From Isoetes taiwanensis (taxonomy: Eukaryota > Streptophyta > Lycopodiopsida > Isoetales > Isoetaceae), in NCBI GenBank assembly GCA_021234155.1, contig JAJEKV010000012.1, forward strand, positions 2,947,638 to 3,011,637: 64,000 nucleotides of DNA. The letters run 5' to 3'. The notes below the pieces were generated by a model. It was not told where the DNA came from. It did no database searches and was given only the letters and a program-made list of their open reading frames with translations. Positions 46,010-54,934 of the stretch are shown here, in pieces; within the stretch, counting starts at the first letter, position 1, and every line of letters begins with the position of its first letter. The position numbers were made by a program, and so were the translations under genes.

Positions 46010-46292
46010 CCATAATAGGGCCACATTAACCACTATTACTAAGTAAGTCCACATTAACCACATTAACCACCACTTAGGGCCCTACAATAACTATGGCCAC
46101 ATTATCAACTTCTAAAGGCCACATTAACCACTACAATCGAAAGCCACATTAACCACTTATTAAACCACCGCTAATGCCTGAGGCAACAGACTATGGCCAC
46201 ATTAACCATCACTCAGTTCAAACACTACCACCCTTTCCTAAACTTACCACCACTACCAACCCACGCGAAATTTAAGAGCTTGGGTATGGCCA
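46010..46292 (-). repeat. TIR-motif array 4 (upstream of the transposase)
   Basis: Dispersed copies of GGCCACATTAACCAC lie on the plus strand, the opposite orientation to array 2. The array falls directly upstream of the transposase start, where a promoter is expected, so binding of the transposase there could affect its own expression (inference). Confidence 0.75.
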
Positions 46293-46653
46293 CATTAACC
46301 GACAACTGACCTCACGATCTTCAGATAGGCATGCTCGTCAACGCGCTTCTTTGCCTCTCCGCTCTCTCTTGACCGGGACCATTGCTTATAAAATGTAGTA
46401 TTAAACCACGGATATTTACGCTCCCCAAAGATGAAGTCTGAAACTCTTCGTTACTTGGAATATAGCAAAGAAGGAACAACAGAATGAGCCACTCTTTGGG
46501 ACTGTGTGGTGAGTTTCCATTTCCCATGTCAGATCCTTCCTTGAAAACGGGCCTGGGGGAGGATCTTGAATGGGGAGGATCTGTAATTCGAGATAATTTG
46601 CTGCTTACATCGTTTTCTGGAAAGAAATGAAAAGCAAACAATTCAAAGCTTAC

Positions 46654-46689
46654 CTTCTTGACCTCCGGATCGGTCATGTCGGCCGCCAT
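46654..46689 (-). other. Possible first exon of the transposase gene
   Basis: MAADMTDPEVKK ends at a good donor, AAG|GTAAGC. The transposase ORF region starts after an AG acceptor near 45935. Phase does not match directly, so an extra exon or a non-coding first exon would be needed. Weak. Confidence 0.25.
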
Positions 46690-47060
46690 CTCCTACAACA
46701 ACCCGACGAATTCAAGTCCCGGAAGGGGAATGGGTAGAAGGGGATTTCTGAAATTCTCATCCAAAGCGAATTTCTTCCACGGCAAGGCATTTCACTGTCT
46801 GATGCGGAAGCGGTTGAAAGATTTTGCTCTGAACTATCCATTTCAGGAAGAGGACGCTAATGATTCAAGTGACTTGGGCAGGTACGGTGGGCAGGCAGGT
46901 TGCAGTTCTTAATGGGGATGGATGGATCGCACGGCAAGCAGCATGGAATATACATATCCCCTTCGCGAACTTCGCATGGGCATCCGGAACCCCTGCCCCA
47001 TGAATGGGGTATGGCGGCTGAAGCCCATGCCCATCGATGGGGATGTCGGGAATGAGTGGC
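46690..47060. other. MULE right subterminal region
   Basis: 46658-46912 has a plus-strand frame with no recognisable domain. From about 46920 the sequence is imperfectly inverted relative to the left subterminal region. Confidence 0.5.
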
Positions 47061-47117
47061 TGATAACGGGAAATCTGGCCACATTAACCAGATCCCGCTT
47101 GAGATATACGGACTTCC
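47061..47117 (-). repeat. MULE right terminal inverted repeat
   Basis: Reverse complement of 34012-34068 with no mismatch over 57 bp. It carries TGGCCACATTAACC at 47076-47089. Confidence 0.95.
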
Positions 47118-47126
47118 AAAGGATAT
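47118..47126 (+). repeat. 9 bp target-site duplication, right (AAAGGATAT)
   Basis: Exact copy of 34003-34011, directly adjoining the right TIR. Confidence 0.95.
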
Positions 47127-47275
47127 GGTTAGATTTGGATCTAACTCCCATTCAATTGGAAATTTGGAAGCAGGACCGGGGCCGGGCCAAAGTGAAAGAA
47201 GCAAGAGACTCAGGACTGGTAGCTCATCTGGATCAGGGAGGCAAGGCGATTGTCACAAACAGAAAGCATAAATAG
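47127..47275 (+). pseudogene. LINE ORF1, 3' portion
   Basis: In the frame set by 33636-34011 this part starts LDLDLTPIQLEIW and ends at TAG 47273-47275. The plus-strand frame from 46922 to 47275 is a chance fusion of TIR and LINE sequence. Confidence 0.8.
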
Positions 47276-47283
47276 GATGCAGG

Positions 47284-49428
47284 GGCTTTGAGAGTCAGTC
47301 TATGGAATGCACATAGGCTAACTCAAGCTAAGGTCGATGCTACTTTAAAAATATGGGAAGACCAAGACTTGCTTTTGTTTACCGAAATATGGACACATCA
47401 ATTCCATCTTCCACTGGATATAACAGGTTTTAAGCTTCTGGGTCAAGTATGAAATAAGAAAGGGACAGGAGCAGGGATAGGTTTTGGAAGAGTTGCAGTT
47501 TACAAAAGAGAAGATTCCATGCATGAGATCCAAGTTTTGAAGAATGATATTAACAACCAATACATTTGGTTGCTGGTAAATGAAAGCACGCAGTCGATAT
47601 TCATAGCAGCATGCTATTTTGCTCCGGATCATTCACCCATATACAACAATCGTGAATTGGATAAAGACAATCCTTTTGGCAGTTTATGTTCTGATATCTT
47701 ACAGTTTCATCACAGGATGAAATACTGGTTGTAGGAGATTTCAATGGGCGCACGGGTTGCCAGCAAGCTAAAGCTTTTGACAACTTAGCAAACCCTTGCC
47801 TTGATAATAGAAAATCTGATGATATTGTTTCAAACGAAAGGGGTCTAGAAGTAAGCACTATGTGCCAGATGAAAATACTCAATGGAGTACAGTCATTTGG
47901 TCATTCAGGAAAGCTCACATATCATAATCATGCAGGAGCCAGTACAATTGACTATTTGCTTGAAGGAATAAGGATTTAATTGCTGATTTTTTCGTAGGAG
48001 ACAAACAACCAGAATCAGATCATAGGCCACTGTATATGGTGCCTAAGACGCAAGCAATTTCAGAAATGCAAAAGCCATGTTTCCATCCCAAGCTCAAGGT
48101 TGACTATGAGCATCATTTAGCATACAAAAAATTAGTAGAAGAGCACCATACTGAAGCCATTTGGTCAGGGACTTTTGAAGCAGATGCAAAACAGTTCCAG
48201 GCCATTGTATTTGAAGCAGCTAGACATATCTTAGGTCTATCCAGAAAATGCCTGCAAGGCAAGCCTTGCAACTCATGGTGGGATTTTGAATGCCAAGAGG
48301 CGAGGAGCACACTACCACAGAATTGTACATGCAAACCTAAATGGTATAAGAAGTTGATCAGACAAGAAAAGCGTGACTTTTTTGCACTACATCAGGCAGA
48401 GTTATCTGACCAATTTTGGAAAAATTCAAAAAGTTTCTGGAACACGCTACAAGGCAGACCAGAGCTAGCTATTTTGGACATGGAAGTTTTATGCAATTTA
48501 GTCAAAGATATGTATGAAAAGGAGGGCGCAGATGGGATGCCAAAAATGGCTCTTAGTGCAAACTTATTCACAGTATCCGAGGTAAGAGATTGTCTATCCA
48601 CGGCAAGCAACAACAAGGCTCGTGATGCAGATGGTCTATGTATGGAGCTTTTTAAGTGGGGAGGCGATAAAACCGTATCTATCCTGACAGATCTGCTAAA
48701 CAAAAGCCTCAGGCAAAGGCTGCCAACCAATTGGAGAACCAACCGTGTACATTCAATCCACAAGGGAGGAGATAAAAGAGTAGCAAGTAACTACAGAACG
48801 ATTCTAATTGGTAGCGTATTTGCCAAAATTCTAGGCAACCTTTTGGAAGGGAAGCTAAGCTCCTGGGCAGAGCAAGCAGCTGTGTGCTCAGAGTGTCAAG
48901 CAGGTTTCAGAGGTAATCATAGCACATTGGGTCATGTGCTTACCCTCAGGACATTGTGCCACGCAAGAAGCTTAGTGATAGAATGCAACAGATTGGTGTT
49001 CCTCTAAGCATTAGAGAGGCAGTCTCACAGCAATATGTTGAGGTGTTGATTAAAGTCTCATGGGACCATGGCATGGAAATTAGGAGCACCATAGGGGTAC
49101 GTCAAGGTTGTCCTTTATCTCCAACACTATCCGGAATCTTCATAGATGAATTGGATGATTGGTTGAGGACCAGATCTCTTGCAGGCACAAAACTCGGCAT
49201 GTATGTTATTCGGCTTCTTCTCTATGCAGATGATGTGGTTCTATTAGCAAGCAAACAGAGAGTATTACAAGATCATTTGAATAGCCTGGAAGCATTCTGT
49301 GAAGCGAAATACATGAATGTGAATACAAATAAATCGATGATCGTGGTATTTGGCACCAAAGATAGGCTAAATTTCACATACAAGGGGCAAGTTCTAGAGA
49401 CTGTGGACTGTCACAAATATCTGGGGAT
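47284..49428 (+). pseudogene. LINE ORF2: endonuclease and reverse transcriptase, frameshifted
   Basis: The endonuclease begins near 47284 (LRVSLWNAHRL), with a catalytic box VGDFNGRTGC near 47728 and PESDHRPLYM near 48010. The reverse transcriptase follows, with KARDADGLCMELFK (48617), a GGDKRVASNYRTI box, VRQGCPLSPTLSGIFIDEL (about 49099) and the catalytic LLLYADDVVLLAS (about 49213). Frame changes occur near 47455 (TGA), 47715, 47975 and 48950. The enzyme would nick target DNA and prime reverse transcription, but this copy cannot. It is the same clade as the LINE at 11.7-15.5 kb. It is interrupted at YLGI by the 135 bp element. Confidence 0.85.
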
Positions 49429-49563
49429 TGTGATGGTTAACTATCAGGTCTAGAGCGTGTGATTTGGTTTCGTCCAAATCATCGTGGCCTTTTCGGTTAG
49501 GCTGCACGGCTACCACTCCAGAGGTAGTGGGTTCGAGTCCCGTCTAGACCCTTAAATGTGACA
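49429..49563 (+). mobile_element. 135 bp TG...CA element with tRNA-like fold, copy 1
   Basis: It begins TGTGATGG and ends TGTGACA, flanked by GGGAT at 49424-49428 and 49564-49568. Ignoring it and one GGGAT restores the LINE frame (YLGI followed by DITSNY), proving insertion. 49447-49550 folds as a cloverleaf: acceptor GGTCTAG/CTAGACC (7 bp), hairpin GATTTGG/CCAAATC, stem CGTGGCC/GGC-TG-CACG, stem CTACC/GGTAG, and a T-arm with GGGTTCGAGTCCC, a perfect B box. TG/CA ends and a 5 bp duplication are LTR features, so it resembles a solo LTR of a TRIM/SMART element. A SINE is the alternative. Confidence 0.85.
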
Positions 49564-49568
49564 GGGAT

Positions 49569-50310
49569 AGATATAACGTCTAATTACAGTTAGAATAATT
49601 GTATAAAAAGAAGAGTGTCAGGATAAGAAGCTGCTTTGTATAGCATGTTGGCGAAGTGCAGCAGGGCATCACTCACTGATTGAGGACTGAAAAGAATCTT
49701 GTTTAAGACTCTTGTTCAAACCGTCCCCGTTGTATGGTGTGCCTGTGTGGGGTCCTGGCATTTCAACTCAAATGTGGAAGCGGATAGAAGCAGCTCAGAA
49801 AATGTTCTTAAGGGAGGAACTTGGCATCTGATCCCAAATCCCATATGATAATGTTAGCAGAAGTGGGCATGTTCCCACTCGAACTTGAGAGCTTATATCA
49901 GTCCATAAATTTCTATAACCAGATTAGGGGAAAAGAATCCGGCCGCCTATCCCATCGAGCAATGCTAGATTCAGATATAGGATGGCAAAGAAGTCTTATG
50001 CTTTGGGCGAACAAATGGGGCGTAGACAGTTTAAATTGGCCAGCTGATGAGCAAGAGACAAGAATTTTGCTAGAAAAATTAGCAATAGACCGTCTATGGG
50101 CTGAACCTGGGAAACAAATGATACAATATCAGACTAGTGTCAACCATCTATGTTGGATATTAGAGTCAAATGTAAAATCAAACTTGAATTCAAGGTCTAG
50201 CTAGTTGAATTTAAAACTCAAGTTCAACCAACTTCTCAACAAAGCTTATGAGCTAATACTTCATATTAAAGATAGATAGATCAGAAAGATTGGAATGCCA
50301 TACTTTAAAG
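49569..50310 (+). pseudogene. LINE ORF2 C-terminal region
   Basis: It resumes after the 135 bp element with ITSNYS and NNCIKRRVSG-like sequence. 49821-50204 is an open stretch (MLAEVGMFPLELESLYQSI, then a Trp-rich segment) typical of the region after the reverse transcriptase in these LINEs. A frameshift lies near 49800. The element end is not sharply defined. Confidence 0.65.
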
Positions 50311-50315
50311 GGAAC

Positions 50316-50450
50316 TGTGATGATTAACTATCAGGTCTGGAGCGTGTGATTTGGTTTCGTCCAAATCATCGTGGTCTTTTCGGTTAGGCTGCACGGCTAC
50401 CACTCCAGAGGTAGTGGGTTCGAGTCCCGTCTAGACCCTTAAATGTGACA
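50316..50450 (+). mobile_element. 135 bp TG...CA element with tRNA-like fold, copy 2
   Basis: Same length as copy 1, with three substitutions. It is flanked by GGAAC at 50311-50315 and 50451-50455, a different 5 bp duplication, so it is an independent insertion. The substitutions keep the stems paired: GGTCTGG still pairs with CTAGACC through G-U, and GGTC pairs in place of GGCC. It lies 752 bp from copy 1 in the same orientation. Confidence 0.88.
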
Positions 50451-51071
50451 GGAACTCAATTGCTCCACTGCATCAGACCATGTGACAAGGAGAACTCTTT
50501 GAAGGTAGCTTACAGACCTTTGTCATGCTTTTGCAACTACTGCATTCAATTTAAGTGGGATAAATGCATCAATATGAGTCGAATTGGTGATTGGGAAACC
50601 AGTGAGTTGAGGTTGAAGAATCCTAAGAATACATGTGATAGCAATGATTTGCAAGAAGATGACGAGTATGATGTTGAGGAAGAAGAAGAGGATGAAGATG
50701 ATGTAATGAGTTCTATGATAGAAGTGGATGACAATTTTGCTGTAAATGCTGAAGAAGGAAATGAAGAAGGGGTAGATTTTTATGTACTTAGATGCGCTGA
50801 AGCAAAGAATACTTTGCTAGAAAATTATAAGGATGGATGGGGAAATGTATTTGGGATTGAAGAAGTTATTGTGTCAGGACATTATTATAAATAAATTGAT
50901 GGTGGTCTAAGGTTTCAACTATTGCAGAATAAGCCAGTGGCCAGTGTATACAGCCATCTTGTTAGACTTTCTAAATTTGACATGATTACAGATGAAGATG
51001 ACTCAGACTTGTATTTCATGGCAGAAGAAACTTGCCAGCAGATCATGAGTAGTCTACCACCTGCATTATAG
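50451..51071 (+). pseudogene. Cys-rich plus acidic protein fragment, unknown
   Basis: The frame from about 50454 has a Cys cluster (AYRPLSCFCNYC, then CINMSRIGDWE), an acidic tract (EEEEEDEDD at about 50675) and a conserved-looking segment (VDFYVLRCAEAKN). TAA at 50892 interrupts it, and the frame continues to 51069 (LQNKPVASVYSHLVRLSKF). The layout recalls uncharacterised transposon-associated proteins, but I cannot name it. Copy 2 of the 135 bp element is inserted at its upstream edge. Confidence 0.45.
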
Positions 51072-51469
51072 AAGGTAATTTGTACAAAATCATTTCTGCA
51101 GTTTAAATGTGGAAATCATTTCTATGTCAATCTGCCAAATTGAGGCATATCTGCAGTTTAAGTGTGAAAATACATTGAAATAGCTAGACAACAACACTTT
51201 AAGACTGAAAATGTAACTGAATGAAAATGACAGCAGTTTAAGACTGAAAACATTTAAAAGAACAACAACAATATACAACAATATACATACATATATCTGC
51301 AAGATTGAAAGCTTCTAAACAATTTAAGATATCACAAAATTGAGGCATATCTGGCACTGTATAGTAATGGCAATATAAGGTCTATAATTTTTTACATGCC
51401 TCTATGTCCAAATTTGAGGCGATAAGTACTACTATTCTTCAGAACAAGTAATTCTTCAGAAAATATTCT
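51072..51469. other. Intergenic, AT-rich
   Basis: No gene. GCAGTTTAAGTGTGAAAA/GCAGTTTAAGACTGAAAA phrases repeat between 51100 and 51260. It likely holds the 3' untranslated region of the minus-strand gene to the right. Confidence 0.5.
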
Positions 51470-54353
51470 TCAACACTTCAAATATTTTTGCAGCTGCTCC
51501 AACTGATCAAAACTGAAAGCATTCCCAAAATCATCGACTAACCATTGAATTTGACCCTTGCAGTAGGCTTTGACCAATAGTTTATGCTCATCACCAATGT
51601 TCTTCTGAAATAGTGCATCAAGAACACCTAGAGATGTTCTTGTATAAGCTTCTGGCCTAGTATATATCTTCAATGGACCAGAAATATCATGAACCTCTGC
51701 AACTTGTCTAAGTATTGGAGGCAAGTATGAATTTAGAATCTCATCTTGAGGATCACTCATGAAAGTAGGCACCATGATGGAGGTAAATGGTGGGGACATA
51801 AAAGTCTTGTACACTTCATCATCTGCAAGAATTACATTATTTCCATACTGTGGGAAAACTTCATACACTCTATGGAGTGGCTTCATGAAAACTGGGTTTG
51901 CAGATTCTAGAGGCCATTTGAAAGGCATCTCATCACAATATTTTTGGTCCCAAACAAATACAAAATCTTTTTTGTTCATGGGACATAGAATATCAATAAC
52001 TTCATGAATATTGAAGTTGTTCATGGAGGACCAAATTGCTAGGTCAAACAACCTGGAAGCTTCTTGCAAGTATGCACACCTGGCCTCAACACAACCATTT
52101 TGTTAGTTATAGACGATCTCAATAACTGAGAGCTCAGCCTTCTTAGGTCTTCTCTTAATTGATTGGTTCTTCTATAAGTCTTTACGAGCACGCCATTCAG
52201 ATCTAGTATTAATAGTTTCTTTTTCATAGGTACAGCGCAATTCAGTACACCTATTAAATAAAAGAACATTCAATTCAATCAATGAATCAAAAGAAGAGTA
52301 CGAGTGAAATGTAGAATTATTAACATCGGTTACATTTGTACTTTAAACCCGGTTGACCTCACAATCATAAAATTAATTAAGTGAATACAACTTCAATGGT
52401 TCCACAAATATTGAATTCAAATTAAAAAGTCATAAACCTGGAAGTTAAATTGGAAACATCTAAGTCCTCATCACTTGGGACTACTTTCTTAAACCCTGAA
52501 CATTAAAACATCATTTATGAATTAGTGCTCTCAAAGAGATGTTTGAATTTCTTCTAAGAAGATCCAAGTATTTATACCTTCATTGTGTACAGATTGTGCT
52601 GCAGTATTAGGCTCCTGTACTTCACCTGTTTTTACCCCAGTGGGATCTACACTTGCAATATTAACAAGGGTTGACATTATATTTTCCATAATGTCCTTTT
52701 CAACATCCTTTTCATTCACCTGCAAGTTTTCCTCCTTTTCTTCATTCAAATCAATGTGCATTCTTTTTCTCAGTGGATACTTTCTAGCCTCCACAACTTT
52801 TTTTTTTGTTAGTTCTCTCAACCCCTTTCTTCTTGCTGGTCCCAACTTCAGTGACCTTCTTGCTACTTGAGTTCCCTTTCTTTTTGCTAATTAACTCATC
52901 CTTCTTTGACATATCCTGTTTTTGTTTTTTCTTGGCTGGAGTGTCTAATATTTGACACTCAACTTCACTAGTATTTAGACCTGCCTCTGAATCCTCTCCA
53001 ATTTTACCACTGCTTCTCAATTGTCTTAGGCTTCCCATCTTAGACTGATCCTGGACAATTTCTGGCTCGTCCCTTGCATGTCTCAACCTTCTCTTTGTGC
53101 TAGTAGAAGGGGACTTCAACTGCTCAGGCAAAACATCTTCAACATCAGGCTGAGTATTTGATCCCAAATCTGGCCGAGCTTTCTGAGTTACTTTAGGATC
53201 AAAAGAAGCAACCTGCTCAATTCCTGTTGGAGTACTCATACCAAGTTCAATATAAAGGTATTCAGGAATGTTACATTCACATTTCAAACATCTGCCCTCT
53301 TTGAACAATGCAGCACATATTACATGATATTCATGTTCACATTCAAGAACTACAGACATCTTGTAGTTATTATGAAAACTTAAACCACAAGCACTACAAT
53401 AACTTTGCAAAAAACCTGGAAGCCTTCTTTTGATGGTGTTGATGCAGAAAGGAGAGCTGGTGATTTGCCTCAGAATTTGAAGGTTACTTGCATGTTCGTT
53501 TCCTGCATTTATCTCAACATCCAATTGAATTAATTCAGCTTCCAATGCCTCCTTCTTCATAGGAAGATCGGGATCTCCAGGTTTGCAAACAGACTCCAAG
53601 AACTCACATGCATATTCTTCAAACATCAATTTCTTTTCTAAATCTGTGATTTCTAACTCCACTTCCTTTGTAATAACCACAGCTCTCTTCTCGGCAATAG
53701 TGGACTCTAGCTTTTCCATACTGCTTCTTTTTTCAGACAAAGTTTTAAATATTTTATCATTGGATTTCTCATCAGCAGCCAGACTAACAACAATATCTTG
53801 CATTTCCTTTTCCATCTCTGCCTTTTTATTCTCAAGCTTCCCTAAGTTTTCTGTCACTAACTGCAGGTTATGCTTCAAATTAGTCTGATCAAGAGTAGGC
53901 TTAGGAATACCTTTTGCAGAAATAGCAGGCTTTGAATCAATTTCAGCTTTTGCTTTTTGAACATTTTTTTTCGACTTGCATTTCTTGTACATCATAACCT
54001 GTGCCCCATATGAAGCCCAATTTATCTGATGACCTTCAGGATCAAGCAGTCCTTCAGGGCAATTTTCCCATGCAAAGGCAAGAGCCAATTGTTTTCTTAC
54101 TTCATTATTAGAAACACCATCTGGGTAAAACACACAATAAGCTTTCCAATTTTCTCCTCAAATGTGGTTGAACAAAGACAACCTTGATTGCAGACTTCGA
54201 CTTTGAATTAAAACTTTCCTGCCAAACGGATTCCCATTGTTCCTTTGTGATTTGGGTTGCTATCCAATTGAATTTCATATGGGGCTGCAGACCCTCATTT
54301 GGCAACCCGTGCATCTCAACAAAATCCTCCGCTGTTACTGCTTCTTCTACCAT
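51470..54353 (-). CDS. Coiled-coil/zinc-cluster protein with C-terminal FCP1/SCP-like domain, frameshifted
   Basis: From the N-terminus: a conserved-looking start MVEEAVTAEDFVEMHG (54353), a long coiled coil (about 53500-53900), a Cys/His cluster with C-x2-C...H-x2-C...C-x-C spacing (about 53270-53400, RING- or PHD-like), a Lys-rich tail and a small exon near 52440-52500. An FCP1/SCP-like domain follows: KKKLLILDLNGVLV (about 52180-52225), then RLFDLAIWSSMN and ADDEVYK, ending at 51470. SCP phosphatases use DxDx(T/V); here DLNGV lacks the second Asp, so catalysis is doubtful. Frame breaks occur near 54150, in an A10 homopolymer at 52797-52806, and near 52070. One gene or two adjacent genes is possible. 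Confidence 0.55.
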
Positions 54354-54449
54354 GTTGCTTGATTCACGACGATTAGTTCCGGATAAACAATCTATATTGT
54401 GCGCCGGAAAGGAATTTGAAACTCTGCTAAAGGATTTCAAACTCTGCAA

Positions 54450-54934
54450 AAGGAATAAAACATGAAATTGAGGGGAAACTTCGGGCGCGGGAACCGAGGT
54501 GCTTTAGGTGCTAAGTGCTTTCGCTTTTTTTTGGGTAGCATTACCATATTTACACGCTTATCTCTCTTCCCTCAATCCTGATATCCTCTTCTTCTAGGAG
54601 CATAAGATCCATGACTCTAATCATGAGGCCATGGTGGGTAGAACCCTTCCCCCTGATTTTAGCTTATGGTCTATTCAAGCTAATGACTCTTCTGCGAGTA
54701 TTGCAATTGCCTGAAAAATAATCTTAATATGTCTAATATTTACATGATTAATGGAAGGGATGGTAGACGGTAGATTCTACTTTGCAGTATTTTTAGGATT
54801 AAGTTAGCTTTAGTTAACATTATGCTTATAATAATCCAGGGGATAGGGTAGGAGTTTGGAATAAAGTCAAAAGTAGTCTAGATAATCACGGTTTTTGATG
54901 AGTGTATTTCGAGGGGACTTAAATATGGTTACTA
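54450..54934. other. Intergenic
   Basis: Upstream of the minus-strand gene. It contains an AT-rich stretch and no recognised gene. The 5' part of the following LINE may begin here, since a D-F-N-M-V-like word at 54920 could be endonuclease sequence. Confidence 0.45.

Larger units (their letters stand above)
34012..47117 (-). mobile_element. 13.1 kb Mutator-like element (MULE), apparently complete
   Basis: The boundaries are defined by 57 bp perfect terminal inverted repeats (34012-34068 and 47061-47117, starting GGAAGTCCGTATATCTC), weaker inverted similarity for roughly another 130 bp, and a perfect 9 bp target duplication. It contains an uninterrupted transposase frame (minus), a C2H2/Ulp1-like gene (plus), small acidic and unknown ORFs, and four blocks of a 14 bp motif also present in the TIR. 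The perfect TIRs and target duplication mean the insertion is recent relative to the decayed LINE around it. It is possibly still autonomous, though expression cannot be judged. Confidence 0.93.
33600..50300 (+). mobile_element. YADDV-type LINE split by a 13.1 kb MULE and a 135 bp insertion
   Basis: ORF1 sequence occupies 33636-34011. After the MULE (34012-47117) and the second target-site copy, ORF1 resumes in the same frame and ends at a TAG at 47273-47275. ORF2 follows with an endonuclease, a reverse transcriptase with the catalytic LLLYADDVVLLAS, and a C-terminal region to about 50200. The MULE junction re-forms the frame exactly (GERIW followed by LDLDLTPIQ), which proves the nesting order. 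The 5' and 3' limits are approximate. ORF2 has several frameshifts, so this copy is dead. Confidence 0.85.

Noticed and set aside
46922-47275. Plus-strand ORF of 117 codons
   Set aside because: It crosses the right TIR boundary at 47117; only the part after 47126 is LINE ORF1. The rest is transposon terminus read by chance.
49447-49550. Functional tRNA gene
   Set aside because: The fold has an acceptor, T-arm and B box but 104 nt, an extra hairpin and no clear anticodon loop, and it lies inside a mobile unit with target duplications.
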